A stretch of DNA of 64,000 nt from Nesterenkonia sp. LB17 (GTDB lineage Bacteria; Actinomycetota; Actinomycetes; Actinomycetales; Micrococcaceae), in contig NZ_JAJOYX010000004.1 of NCBI RefSeq assembly GCF_022565915.1, positions 1 to 64,000 on the forward strand, read 5' to 3'. This document shows, piece by piece, positions 33,998 through 42,970 of this stretch (the stretch's first letter is position 1; every line of letters starts with the position of its first letter). Position numbers and translations under genes: made by a program. Below the pieces are notes generated by a model. That model worked only from the letters and a program-made list of their open reading frames with translations. It had not been told where the DNA came from and made no database searches.

Positions 33998-34954
33998 CTA
34001 GAGCTCTCCGGCGAGCAGCTTCTCGATCACCTGCGCGACGCCGTCCTCGTCACAGGATGCTGCGGTGTGGTTCGCGGCGGAGCGGGCCTCCGGGTGGGCC
34101 GAGCCGACGGCCCAGGAGGTGCCGGCCCAGCGGAGCATCTCGATGTCATTGGGCATGTCCCCGAAGGCGACGACGCGTTCCCGGTCGATCTGATGGGAGG
34201 CGGCGTAGCGGGCGAGGCCGGCGGCCTTGTTCACGCCGCGGGCGGAGAGCTCCAGCAGGCTGACCCCGGGGGCTGAGTGGGTGACGGTGAGCAGGTTCCC
34301 GACCTTCTCCTGGACCCGGCCGAGGAACTCATCCGGGGCCATGGTGTTGGTCTTGCATAGCAGCTTGACCACCCGATCGGTCACGTGGGCGCTGGTGACG
34401 TCGCTTCCCGGGGTCCGGGCCGCGTGGGTGAGCCCATCGCGCTCCAGGGTCTCGTCCAGCGGCCCGAGCCGCAGGTCTTCCTCGGTGACGCCGGCGGCGC
34501 GGCGGCGGTCCTCTTCGAAGAACAGCGAACCGGCGATGAAGGGCTCCTCCATGTGCACGTGCTGGAGGGTCTCCGCGGCGAAGGAGGCCCGCGGATCGAT
34601 CTGGCTGATCATATCCTTTACGCTGAACAGCGCCTCGGCGTTCAGGGCGGCCTCGTGGATGAGCCGGTCGCCGGCGAGATCGTAGATGACTGCGCCGTTG
34701 GAGGCGATCACGGTGCCCAGTGCGCCGAGGGTCTCGCTGATGTGTTTGAGCCAGCGCACCGGGCGTCCGGTGACGAGCACGACCCGGACACCTGCCGACT
34801 GGGCGGCTTGGAACGCCTCGACCGTGCGCGCGGAGACCGTGCCGGACTGGGTGTGGGTGTAGCTGAGGATGGTCCCGTCGATGTCGCTGGCGATCAGGTG
34901 CACCGGCCCACCGGTGAGCGTCGGAACGGAGGCGGGGAAGGAGAGCTCGGTCAT
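33998..34954 (-). CDS. HAD-superfamily phosphatase, Cof type
   Basis: 318 aa. Motif I is D-I-D-G-T (in LIASDIDGTILSY, residues about 20-32), motif II lies in VVLVTGRPVRW, Lys in GVNKAAGL, and motif III is FGDMPNDIEM. The C2 cap lies between. The start at 34954 sits 4 nt after the stop of the PfkB kinase; the open frame continues upstream only inside that gene. Second gene of the kinase-phosphatase-phosphodiesterase operon. Substrate unknown; probably a small phosphorylated metabolite. Confidence 0.88.
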   Translation of the reverse strand: MTELSFPASVPTLTGGPVHLIASDIDGTILSYTHTQSGTVSARTVEAFQAAQSAGVRVVLVTGRPVRWLKHISETLGALGTVIASNGAVIYDLAGDRLIHEAALNAEALFSVKDMISQIDPRASFAAETLQHVHMEEPFIAGSLFFEEDRRRAAGVTEEDLRLGPLDETLERDGLTHAARTPGSDVTSAHVTDRVVKLLCKTNTMAPDEFLGRVQEKVGNLLTVTHSAPGVSLLELSARGVNKAAGLARYAASHQIDRERVVAFGDMPNDIEMLRWAGTSWAVGSAHPEARSAANHTAASCDEDGVAQVIEKLLAGEL

Positions 34955-34958
34955 CTGA

Positions 34959-35945
34959 TCAGCTCTTGAGAGCCTGGGTGAGCTCATCCGCAGTGGGAGG
35001 CTGGGCGCCGAAGCGGGAGGAGTTGATCGCCGCGGCCCGGGCGGCGGTGCGCAGCACGGTGGCGAGCTGGTCGGTGCTGATCTCGCGCAGCGCTGCCCGC
35101 CGGGAGGCACCGAGCAGGTTCATCCCGCGCAGCGTGGAAAGCGTGGCGGCCATGAAGGAGTCTCCGGCGCCGACCGTGTCAGCGACCTCGATGGAGAAGG
35201 CCTCCTGCTCGGCGAAGCCTGCGCGGGTCAGCCCCATCGCCCCGGACGGTCCTCGGGTGACGATGACCAGGGCGGGACCCAGTTGCAGCCAGGCCTCCAT
35301 GGTCTCGCGGTGGCTGCGCTCGGGGTAGAGCAGATCCAGATCGTCGGTGGAGGCCTGGATGACGTCGGCGCGGGCGATGAACTCCTCGGCCTGCAGGCGG
35401 GCTTCCTCGCGGTTGGGCACCAGAGTGGGGCGGTAGTTCGGGTCATAGGAGATGGTCGCGACCCCCCGCGCCCGGTCCAGCACCCCCTTGACCGTCTCGG
35501 CGCCGGGCTGGAGCATGGCCCCGATCGAACCGGCGTGGAGGTGCTCCAGCGGGCCGGTGTCGTCGCCGTTCTGGGCGGCGGGCTTGGTCTCCCGGGCCAG
35601 GGCACAGAACTTCTCTTCCAGCTCGTCAGCGCTGGGAAGCGTCCAGTCCAGGGTGAATTCGTAGCTGGCCTGTCCGGTGGGGTCCAGGGTGGCGCGCGCC
35701 ACGGAAGTCGGGGAGGCGTCGGCCTCCAGCAGGGCGGTGATGCCCTGGGCGCGCAGACTGCGCGCGATCATCCGTCCATAGTCGTCGTCTCCGCGGCGAC
35801 CGGCGAAGACCACGTCGTGCTCAAGCCGGGCCAGTCCCACCGCGACATTGAACGGCGAACCTCCGACGTGCGCTTTGGGGGCAGATGTCTCCGAATGGAC
35901 GACATCTACCAGGCATTCTCCGATGACCGCCAGGTATGCACTCAC
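34959..35945 (-). CDS. PfkB-family carbohydrate kinase (fructokinase-like)
   Basis: 328 aa. Ribokinase-fold kinase phosphorylating a sugar; closest in style to fructokinases. N-terminal GECLVDVV and GGSPFNVAVGLARLEHDVVFAG (residues about 28-49) form the sugar site; the C-terminal signature DTVGAGDSFMAA contains the catalytic Asp. Start is GTG at 35945 with TAGTTT 6 nt upstream and no Shine-Dalgarno (leaderless). First gene of a three-gene operon. The precise sugar is not determinable. Confidence 0.92.
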   Translation of the reverse strand: MSAYLAVIGECLVDVVHSETSAPKAHVGGSPFNVAVGLARLEHDVVFAGRRGDDDYGRMIARSLRAQGITALLEADASPTSVARATLDPTGQASYEFTLDWTLPSADELEEKFCALARETKPAAQNGDDTGPLEHLHAGSIGAMLQPGAETVKGVLDRARGVATISYDPNYRPTLVPNREEARLQAEEFIARADVIQASTDDLDLLYPERSHRETMEAWLQLGPALVIVTRGPSGAMGLTRAGFAEQEAFSIEVADTVGAGDSFMAATLSTLRGMNLLGASRRAALREISTDQLATVLRTAARAAAINSSRFGAQPPTADELTQALKS

Positions 35946-35951
35946 ACTACT

Positions 35952-35957
35952 AAACTA
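35952..35957 (-). promoter_or_regulatory. -10 box of the PfkB operon
   Basis: TAGTTT on the minus strand, 6 nt before the GTG at 35945; leaderless arrangement. Confidence 0.5.
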
Positions 35958-35973
35958 CCGCACCCAGGAAAGC

Positions 35974-37239
35974 TCAGAGCTGTTTGTAAAGCTCATAGCC
36001 TCCGATGAGGTTGCGCAGCTCCGCCTCCGGGTGGCGCTGGCGCAGGACTTCAAGGGCCTGGCGGGAGCGGACCCCTATCTTGCAATAGAGCACCACCGGC
36101 TTTCCGGTGACGTCATCGAGACCGGAGACCCCGGCGTCGTCGTGCCAGAGATCCCCCAGCGGGATGTTCACCGCGCCTTCGATGGTGCCCATCTGGTGCT
36201 CCCACGGCTCCCGGACATCGACGATGCCGCCGATCGCTCCGGCCTCCAGGAGCTCACGCAACTGTTTGGGGGTCAGCTCATCGTCGAGCTTGGGGTCCCC
36301 GGTGAAGGGATTGAAGTCGAGATCGTCGACGGCGGCCGGCTCGGCTGCCGGTTCCGGTTCAGACTGCCCGGTGGCGGACTCGGTCGCGGGCTCGGTCGCG
36401 GGCGCCGAAGCGTTCGGGGCGGCCGCCGCGGCGGGGGCGTCGGCGCTGAACCCGCCCAGTCCGGCGACATCGGCGCCGATGCTGGTCACCGGCACCCGCT
36501 CGGGATCGGGGTGCAGGCCTATCTCGCGGAAGCTGGCGTTGAGCGCGTCATAGATCAGCACCCGTCCCAACAGGGTCTCACCGATGCCGGTGAGGAACTT
36601 GATGGTCTCGGTGGCCATGATGGATCCGATCACCCCGGGCAGCACCCCGAGCACCCCGGCCTGGGCGCAGGTGGGGACCTCGCCGGCGTCGGGAGCCTCG
36701 GGGTAGAGGTCGCGGTAGGCGGGTCCGTGGCCAGCCCAGAAGAGGCTGACCTGTCCGGCGAAGCGCAGGATCGACCCGGAGACCATCGGCTTGTCGGCGA
36801 TCTCGCAGGCGTCGGCGACCACGTAGCGGGTGGCGAAGTTGTCCGAGCCGTCCACCACGATGTCCGCCTCGGCGATCAGCTCCAGCGCGTTGGCGGCGGT
36901 GATCGGTGCGCGGTGTTCGTGGATGACCACCTCGGGGTGCAGCCCGCGCATCACCGCGGCGGCGGAGGCAGTCTTGGGCTCCCCGATGCTGGACTCGGAG
37001 TGGATCACCTGGCGGTGCAGGTTCGAGCGGTCCACCACATCGTGATCGATCACATCGATGGTGCCCACCCCGGCGGCGGCCAGGTAGGTCAGGATCGGTG
37101 CGCCCAGCCCGCCGGCGCCGATGACCACCACACGGGAGTTCAGCAGCTTCGCCTGAGCCTCGATGCCGAAGCCGTCCAGGGAGAAGTGCCGCTGGAACCG
37201 CTCCATCTGGGAGCGGGAGAACTGGGAAAGATCATTCAT
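35974..37239 (-). CDS. moeZ: MoeZ/ThiF-type adenylyltransferase-sulfurtransferase
   Basis: 421 aa. Adenylates the C-terminal Gly-Gly of ThiS and probably MoaD, then passes sulfur via its rhodanese domain. E1-like domain residues 1-255: ATP loop GAGGLGAP (41-48), HRQVIHSESSIGEPK, SDNFATR, and VPTCAQAGVLG. The C-terminal rhodanese domain (about 320-421) has active Cys in LYCKIGVRSRQ. The two zinc CxxC pairs of E. coli MoeB are absent (YRDLYP and HPDPERVPV instead), as I recall for mycobacterial MoeZ. An Ala/Glu/Pro-rich linker of about 50 residues joins the domains, longer than usual. It follows thiG by 15 bp, so thiamine sulfur transfer is a sure role. Confidence 0.88.
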   Translation of the reverse strand: MNDLSQFSRSQMERFQRHFSLDGFGIEAQAKLLNSRVVVIGAGGLGAPILTYLAAAGVGTIDVIDHDVVDRSNLHRQVIHSESSIGEPKTASAAAVMRGLHPEVVIHEHRAPITAANALELIAEADIVVDGSDNFATRYVVADACEIADKPMVSGSILRFAGQVSLFWAGHGPAYRDLYPEAPDAGEVPTCAQAGVLGVLPGVIGSIMATETIKFLTGIGETLLGRVLIYDALNASFREIGLHPDPERVPVTSIGADVAGLGGFSADAPAAAAAPNASAPATEPATESATGQSEPEPAAEPAAVDDLDFNPFTGDPKLDDELTPKQLRELLEAGAIGGIVDVREPWEHQMGTIEGAVNIPLGDLWHDDAGVSGLDDVTGKPVVLYCKIGVRSRQALEVLRQRHPEAELRNLIGGYELYKQL

Positions 37240-37254
37240 CGTGGGGCAGGTTCC

Positions 37255-38076
<822 letters not shown>

Positions 38077-38316
38077 TCAGCCGCCTTGGACTGCGGTGAC
38101 GATCTCGATGTCTTCGCCACCGGTCAGGGTGGTCGCGGACCAGCGGCTGCGCGGGACGACGGCGGCGTCGAGGGCGACGGCGACGCCGAGTCTTCCGCCG
38201 TCGGCGGGGGTGCCGTCGGGGTTGAGGCTGCGCCCGGTGGTCTGCGCGACGGCGTCCACCACGGTGGCGTCCTCAGGCAGCGTCACGGGTGCTTCATTGA
38301 TGCGGACGGTGAGCAT
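38077..38316 (-). CDS. thiS: Sulfur carrier protein ThiS
   Basis: 79 aa ubiquitin-fold protein ending in Gly-Gly, which is adenylated by the ThiF/MoeZ protein and thiocarboxylated to donate sulfur for thiazole. Shows LTVRINEAPVTLPEDATVVDAV and GVAVALDAAVVPRSRW, then EDIEIVTAVQGG. The start at 38316 puts the first beta strand at the N-terminus; earlier in-frame ATGs at 38331 and 38358 are possible. Second gene of thiO-thiS-thiG-moeZ. Confidence 0.94.
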   Translation of the reverse strand: MLTVRINEAPVTLPEDATVVDAVAQTTGRSLNPDGTPADGGRLGVAVALDAAVVPRSRWSATTLTGGEDIEIVTAVQGG

Positions 38317-38398
38317 GGTTCTCCACGTCATCAGGTGCGGGTGGTCTTGGCACAACACGGCACGGGCCGGGTGTGTTCCTGGTCCGATCCAGGACTCG

Positions 38399-38417
38399 GG
38401 CCCGCGCGGCGCGGGCC
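38399..38417 (-). promoter_or_regulatory. GC-rich hairpin in the thiO-thiS gap
   Basis: GGCCCGCG-CGG-CGCGGGCC, 8-bp stem with a 3-nt loop, 18 nt after the thiO stop and followed by a further CCTGG/CCAGG inverted repeat (about 38378-38393). May attenuate or stabilise between thiO and thiS. Confidence 0.5.
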
Positions 38418-38434
38418 GTGACCAGTCTAGTGAG

Positions 38435-39676
38435 TCAGTCTCGGTGCCGGGTCAGCCGCATGCGGCTAAGCAGCTGCTGATCTTCTGCGCTGAGCTCGGG
38501 TGTGGGGTCCGACCATGCAGATCCCAACAGTGCAGGTTTCACCAGTGCGGCGCCGAGCCGGGCGGCCAGCGGGGCCAGCAGGATGCCGTGGCGGGAGTAG
38601 CCGGTGGAGACCACCAGTCCGGGGCGCAGCTCCCCGAGGAAGGGCCGCTCGTCGGGAGTGCCGGGGCGGGCCCGGGTGGTGATCTCGGTGAGCTCCATGT
38701 CCTTGACCCCGGGCAGCACGGCGACGGCGTCGGTGAGCAGCTCCTGGACGGAGCCGGCGTGGGTGCCGGCCAGGCTGTCTTCGCGGGAGGAGGCTCCGAT
38801 CACCAGTCCCCCGTCGGCGCGCGGGACCAGGTAGACCGAGCGGCCGTTGACCTTGGCCCGGACGGTGGCATCGAGGACGTGGGATTCCCCGCGCATGAGC
38901 TGAGCCGGGTTGACCTGCAGGCGCAGCACATCGCCGTGGATCGGGCGCAGTTCCAGCGGGCAGGTCTCCGGCAGTCCTGCGATCTCGGAGTAGCCGAGTC
39001 CGGGCACCAGCAGCACCGAGTGGAACGGGTGCGCCGCGCCGTCGTCGGTGGTGAGGATGAACCGTTGACCGGGTGCCTCTTGCTCGTCGGGCGCCTCTTC
39101 GACGGAAGTGACCGTGGCGGTGTGCCAGCGGGCGGGAGCTCCGGCTCCGGGGAACTGACGCGGGTCCAGGTCTGCCTCCAGCGCGGCCCGGGTGGCGGCG
39201 ACGAGTTGGCGCGGGTCGATCTGATGATCGCTGGGGACGTCCCAGCCCTTGGAGAGTCCGGGGGCGAGGCCCGGCTCACGACGTCGCAGGGTGGAGCTGG
39301 TCAGCGCGCTGACCTCCATGCCGTGCTCACGCTGGAGAACAGCCAGCTCCGCGACGGCGTCGCGGTCGGAGCGGTCGGCGGCGATGAGCAGCGTGCCGTT
39401 CTCGCGGTACCCGGTGGGCACCGAGGTGGCGCGGGAGAGCGTGGAGAGGAACTGCGGGTACTCGGACCGGGAGGCGGTCATGATCGGCCAGAGATCATCC
39501 TGGCCGTATTGGACCTCGCTGATCGGGGCGAGCATTCCGGCGGCGGCGTAGGAGGCGTCCTGGGCGATGCTCGGGGCGATGACGGTGACGTCATGGCCGG
39601 TCAGACGCAGCTGCCAGGCGGTCAACAGCCCGATCACGCCGGCGCCGATGACTGCGGTGTTCGCCCTGGTGTTCAC
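38435..39676 (-). CDS. thiO: Glycine oxidase ThiO
   Basis: 413 aa. FAD-dependent D-amino-acid-oxidase-family enzyme converting glycine to dehydroglycine (iminoacetate), the glycine-derived donor for thiazole formation by ThiG. FAD loop GAGVIG (residues 11-16), then YAAAGMLAP (typical of ThiO), and the C-terminal VVSTGYSRHGILLAP contacting FAD. The only start compatible with the FAD fold is the GTG at 39676. It lies 2 nt after the 3' end of the tRNA-Gly gene on the same strand, so there is no room for a ribosome-binding site outside the tRNA. First protein gene of thiO-thiS-thiG-moeZ. Confidence 0.93.
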   Translation of the reverse strand: MNTRANTAVIGAGVIGLLTAWQLRLTGHDVTVIAPSIAQDASYAAAGMLAPISEVQYGQDDLWPIMTASRSEYPQFLSTLSRATSVPTGYRENGTLLIAADRSDRDAVAELAVLQREHGMEVSALTSSTLRRREPGLAPGLSKGWDVPSDHQIDPRQLVAATRAALEADLDPRQFPGAGAPARWHTATVTSVEEAPDEQEAPGQRFILTTDDGAAHPFHSVLLVPGLGYSEIAGLPETCPLELRPIHGDVLRLQVNPAQLMRGESHVLDATVRAKVNGRSVYLVPRADGGLVIGASSREDSLAGTHAGSVQELLTDAVAVLPGVKDMELTEITTRARPGTPDERPFLGELRPGLVVSTGYSRHGILLAPLAARLGAALVKPALLGSAWSDPTPELSAEDQQLLSRMRLTRHRD

Positions 39677-39678
39677 AG

Positions 39679-39749
39679 AGCGGGCGACGGGAATCGAACC
39701 CGCGTCGTCTGCTTGGGAAGCAGAAGCTTTGCCATTAAGCTACGCCCGC
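39679..39749 (-). tRNA. tRNA-Gly (anticodon CCC)
   Basis: 71 nt. Acceptor stem GCGGGCG/CGCCCGC with discriminator U, D-arm around GCTTAATGGCAAAGC, anticodon arm TCTGC-TTCCCAA-GCAGA (anticodon CCC), 4-nt variable loop and T-arm GCGGG-TTCGATT-CCCGT. The CCA end is not encoded. Transcribed toward thiO, whose GTG start follows after only 2 nt. Confidence 0.95.
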
Positions 39750-39951
39750 ATTCTGGCCTGGTGAAGCCAGGCTTCGAGATTACCAGGTGCACCGGGGTCA
39801 CGCGCGCCGCCCCCGAGCCACACCCGTTGCTCAGATGAGGAAGAGGCGGGATGGAGCGGCGGAGGGAAGAACCTCTAAGCCTTCGGCGTTGGTGTTGATA
39901 GTGCCGCAACCGGCATCTTCAAGCGCACACCGACGAGCACGAGGAGCCCCC

Positions 39952-40563
39952 ATGCCCACGGCGACTGCAGCAGTGGACCGCGAGACCATGCATCAACTCT
40001 TCGAAGGCCGCCACACCACGAACCTCTTCTCCGAGGGCGCGGTCGACCTGGCGCTGATCCACCAGGCCTACGAGGACGCCCGCTGGGCTCCGACCTCCAT
40101 GAACTGCCAGCCGATGCGCCTGACCGTGCTGAACCCCGGGGAACGGCGCGACGCCGTCGTCGAGCATTTCAAGGGGGACAACGGCAAGAAGACCTCCGCG
40201 GCACCGATGACCGTGGTCCTCGCCTATGACCCGAACTGGCATGAGCACATGCCCACGCTCTATCCCCAGGTGGAGGGGCTGCGGGAGAAGTTCGCCGAGC
40301 GAGTCGAGTTCCGCGAGAAGATGGGGCGCGACAACGCGTTCCTGCAGGCCGGGTATTTCATCGTGGCGCTGCGCGCGCACGGCCTCGACGTCGGACCGAT
40401 GGCCGGACTCGACGCACCTGGGGTCGACGCCGAAGTCCACGCGGAGACCGGCTGGAAGACCCTGATGGTGCTGAACGTGGGCCACGGCCCCAGCACCGAC
40501 GACGACGCCCAGTACCCGCGCGGAGAGCGCTTCGACTTCGCCCAGATCTCCCAGGTCCTCTGA
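39952..40563 (+). CDS. Nitroreductase family protein (RutE/HadB-like)
   Basis: 203 aa FMN-dependent reductase of the malonic-semialdehyde-reductase/RutE type. Begins with the FMN-phosphate contact region FEGRHTTNLF and has YEDARWAPTSMNCQPMRLTVL (residues about 36-57), then KTSAAPMTVVLAYD and GPMAGLDAPGVDAEV, all family-like. AGGAG lies 7 nt before the ATG at 39952; a longer open frame upstream runs through the tRNA neighbourhood and is unsupported. No rut genes are near, so the physiological substrate is open. Confidence 0.88.
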   Translation: MPTATAAVDRETMHQLFEGRHTTNLFSEGAVDLALIHQAYEDARWAPTSMNCQPMRLTVLNPGERRDAVVEHFKGDNGKKTSAAPMTVVLAYDPNWHEHMPTLYPQVEGLREKFAERVEFREKMGRDNAFLQAGYFIVALRAHGLDVGPMAGLDAPGVDAEVHAETGWKTLMVLNVGHGPSTDDDAQYPRGERFDFAQISQVL

Positions 40564-40595
40564 CCTTCGTCCCGCGGGCGCCCCGGGTCTCGCGA

Positions 40596-40630
40596 GCACC
40601 TCCGATCTTCAGCTCGCGTGCAGGAGGTGC
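40596..40630 (+). terminator. Hairpin after the nitroreductase gene
   Basis: GCACCTCC / GGAGGTGC, 8-bp stem with a 19-nt loop, 33 nt after the stop codon. Confidence 0.4.
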
Positions 40631-40721
40631 GATGGCACCGACCAGCGCCACCGGCTAGATTCGACAGGCGCAGAAGGCCCTCACGGGCCTGACATGACCA
40701 CCGATACCAAGGAGCATCACC

Positions 40722-41276
40722 ATGGCCGAGAACTCACTACAGATCACCGGCAAGACCATCGCGCTGCTGGTCACCGACGGCGTCGAGCTGCCCGAGCTCA
40801 CCGAGCCGATCGCCGCCATCAAGGCTGCCGGCGGGACCGCGAAGATCGTCTCCCCCAACGAGAAGTCCCTCCAGGCGATGGAGGGCGACTGGAACCACTC
40901 CGATCACTTCGACGTCGACGTCCAGCTCGGCTCCGCCTCGGCCGGGGACTACGACGGGCTGATCCTGCCCGGCGGCACCCTGAACGCTGACAGCCTGCGG
41001 ATCGACGATGCTGCCAAGAAGTTCGTCTCCGCATTCTTCGCTGCCGAGAAGCCGGTGGCCGCGATCTGCCACGGCCCCTGGATCCTCACCGAGATCGATC
41101 AGGTCAAGGGCCGTCGAGTCACGAGCTTCCCGTCCCTGAAGACAGACCTGACGAACTCGGGCGCCGAATGGGTGGACGAGTCCGCCGTCGTCAGCGATGG
41201 CTTGGTCACGTCCCGGACCCCCGATGATCTGGATGACTTCAACCACGCGTTCCTGACGCTGGTCGCGAAGGGCTGA
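40722..41276 (+). CDS. DJ-1/PfpI family protein (YhbO/PfpI-like)
   Basis: 184 aa. Class I glutamine-amidotransferase-like fold; members act as deglycases, glyoxalases or chaperones in stress. The nucleophile Cys116 sits in the elbow AICHGPW with His117 next to it, and Glu22 in DGVELPEL is the conserved acidic partner. The WNHSDHFDVDVQL segment is typical of the PfpI subgroup. AAGGAG lies 8 nt before the ATG. Monocistronic with a strong terminator behind it. Confidence 0.9.
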   Translation: MAENSLQITGKTIALLVTDGVELPELTEPIAAIKAAGGTAKIVSPNEKSLQAMEGDWNHSDHFDVDVQLGSASAGDYDGLILPGGTLNADSLRIDDAAKKFVSAFFAAEKPVAAICHGPWILTEIDQVKGRRVTSFPSLKTDLTNSGAEWVDESAVVSDGLVTSRTPDDLDDFNHAFLTLVAKG

Positions 41277-41317
41277 ACAGGCCACGCCGGCCGAAAGGCT
41301 GACGGCTGACGAGCATT

Positions 41318-41348
41318 GCGGCCAGGACCAGAGATGGGTCCTGGCCGC
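41318..41348 (+). terminator. Intrinsic terminator after the DJ-1/PfpI gene
   Basis: Perfect 12-bp stem GCGGCCAGGACC / GGTCCTGGCCGC, 7-nt loop, then TTCTGT. Confidence 0.8.
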
Positions 41349-41427
41349 TTCTGTCTGCGCTGGCGCTCCGCGGAGGCCGGAGCCATGTCGTTCACCAATC
41401 CCAAGGCCACAGCCCCAGGGGGTGCCC

Positions 41428-41433
41428 TAATGT
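41428..41433 (+). promoter_or_regulatory. -10 box of the leaderless thiE promoter
   Basis: TAATGT, 6 nt before the ATG at 41440. The intervening GGAG is too close to serve as a normal Shine-Dalgarno. Confidence 0.55.
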
Positions 41434-41439
41434 GGAGAT

Positions 41440-42168
41440 ATGGATGAGACTGAGACCATGGCACACACCCCACACCCCTCCCACCTGGGCCATCTGCGCC
41501 GGGATCGCCTGGTCTCGGCCAGGCTCTACGTCTGCACCGACCTCCAGCGATTCATCACCCGGCCCGAGGCGGGGCCGGTGGATGAGCTGGACTTCGACGC
41601 GCTGTACGACTTCTTCGTCGCGGCCTACACCGGAGGTGTGGACATCATCCAGATCCGGGACAAGGGTGTCGCGGTGCAGACGGAGATCGCCGCGCTGACC
41701 CTGCTGCGCCAGGTCGCCAATGAGCACGGCGGACTCTCGGCCGCGAACGATCGGGCCGACGTCGCGGCGATCACCGGGGTCGACGTCTTCCACGTCGGCC
41801 AGGACGACCTGACCACTGAAGAGGCCCGGATGATCTTGGGCGACGACGTCGTCATCGGCCGGTCCTGCCAGACCTGGGAGCAGGTGCGTGAAGCTGACTC
41901 CGACATCGGCCTGGACTACTACTGCACCGGTCCGATCTGGGAGACCCCGACCAAACCGGACCGCGCCGCTGTCGGACTGGAGCTGGCGGCACAGGCGGCG
42001 AGCCTGGAGAGCTCGAAGGTCTTCTTCGCCATCGGCGGGATCAATGAGGCCAACATCGGCGAGGTCACCGCGGCCGGCGCCGACCGCGTGGTGGTTGTCC
42101 GCGCCGTGACCCAGGCTTCGGACCCGGCCGCGAGCGCCCGGGCGCTGCGCGAGCAGCTGCCCGCTTAG
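41440..42168 (+). CDS. thiE: Thiamine-phosphate synthase
   Basis: 242 aa. Joins HMP-pyrophosphate and thiazole phosphate to thiamine phosphate. TIM barrel with LYVCTD (residues about 28-33), IIQIRDKGV, the pyrophosphate-binding ANDRADVAAITGVDVFHVGQDDL, GRSCQTWEQ and the thiazole-phosphate loop FFAIGGINEANI. The ~27-residue N-terminal extension is kept because a -10 box sits 6 nt before the ATG. It is not in the thiO-thiS-thiG-moeZ unit. Its last 104 bp overlap the opposite-strand LysR-domain gene. Confidence 0.94.
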   Translation: MDETETMAHTPHPSHLGHLRRDRLVSARLYVCTDLQRFITRPEAGPVDELDFDALYDFFVAAYTGGVDIIQIRDKGVAVQTEIAALTLLRQVANEHGGLSAANDRADVAAITGVDVFHVGQDDLTTEEARMILGDDVVIGRSCQTWEQVREADSDIGLDYYCTGPIWETPTKPDRAAVGLELAAQAASLESSKVFFAIGGINEANIGEVTAAGADRVVVVRAVTQASDPAASARALREQLPA

Positions 42169-42961
42169 GGGTCGACTTCGACCTCGGGTCAGACTTCGCC
42201 TCAGGCTTCGAGCCAGAGTTCGACCCGGACTTCGCCTCGACGCCGGTGCTGATCTCGCTGCGGCCGCTGCCGGGCTTCCGGCCGCGCGCCACTCCGATGA
42301 ACTCCTGGATCACCGGGCCGTCGGCTTCGCGGAGCCAGGCCAGGCCCACGTCATAACCTGGGAGGCCCTCGACCTCGCGGATGACGATGTCTCGGCGGGC
42401 GAGCATCCGTGCCACCGAGTTCGGAAGGATCACCAGTCCGGCACCCGAGGCGACGACCTCCAAGGCCATCCGCTCCCCCGCGGCGAGATCGACGCCCAGC
42501 TTGGGCGTGTGGATGTCATCTGCGGCGAGCTGCTCCGGATCTGCCGGCTGATGCTCCTCCGGTTCTTCTGACTCCGGCGCTGACTGCTCTGAAGTGGACG
42601 GGTCTGGAGCTGACGTGTCTGAACCGGGCTCGGGGAGCATCTCGGCCGGGTCGAAGAACGGCTCTGCGGCGATCTCATCCCAGGTCACCGAGGTCTCGGC
42701 GGCGGCCACCCAGTGATCGCGGGAGGCGCAGACCACCGGGGCCTCGCGGTAGAGCCAGACCCGGTGCAGGTCATCCCCGGTGGGGGCTTGCGCGTCCTCG
42801 GGGAACCGGATGTATCCGACGTCGACCGTGCCGGCGCGCAGTCGCTCCAACTGACCCGCCTCGTCGAAGCGGTCCACGCTCAGTGCGAAGTCGGGGTACC
42901 GCTCACGCCAGCGCGTCACCCATTTGTCCGGCGTCGCGCCCGGTATGGCTCCCAGTCTCAT
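42065..42961 (-). CDS. LysR effector-binding-domain protein without DNA-binding domain
   Basis: 298 aa. The whole folded part matches the LysR substrate-binding (periplasmic-binding-like) domain: MRLGAIPGATPDKWVTRWRERYPDFALSV, RLRAGTVDVGYIRFPED, VVASGAGLVILPNSVARMLARRDIV. The N-terminal winged HTH is missing and the gene starts right at the first beta strand. An acidic insert (residues about 110-150, many Glu, Asp and Pro) splits the domain, and the last ~75 residues are a Lys/Arg/Ser/Pro-rich basic tail that could bind nucleic acid or the cell envelope. Similar HTH-less proteins with basic tails occur in Micrococcaceae as far as I recall. The tail is antisense to the 3' end of thiE. Confidence 0.72.
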   Translation of the reverse strand: MRLGAIPGATPDKWVTRWRERYPDFALSVDRFDEAGQLERLRAGTVDVGYIRFPEDAQAPTGDDLHRVWLYREAPVVCASRDHWVAAAETSVTWDEIAAEPFFDPAEMLPEPGSDTSAPDPSTSEQSAPESEEPEEHQPADPEQLAADDIHTPKLGVDLAAGERMALEVVASGAGLVILPNSVARMLARRDIVIREVEGLPGYDVGLAWLREADGPVIQEFIGVARGRKPGSGRSEISTGVEAKSGSNSGSKPEAKSDPRSKSTPKRAAARAAPGRSRPGPKPGSRRGQPPRGRRRPR

Positions 42962-42970
42962 CGGGTCAGT

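Noticed and set aside
35974-37239. Loss of both zinc CxxC pairs in the MoeB-like protein as a novelty
   Set aside because: As I recall, the actinobacterial MoeZ group (e.g. Mycobacterium tuberculosis MoeZ) also lacks them, so this is a subgroup trait rather than a defect.
41415-41480. Possible TPP riboswitch at thiE (GGGGGTGCC and CTGAGA motifs)
   Set aside because: The 5' half motifs are present, but the conserved 3' half (CTGATC..GG..AT..CC.GCG.AGG) is not. CTGAGA lies inside the coding region, and a -10 box 6 nt before the ATG leaves no leader RNA.
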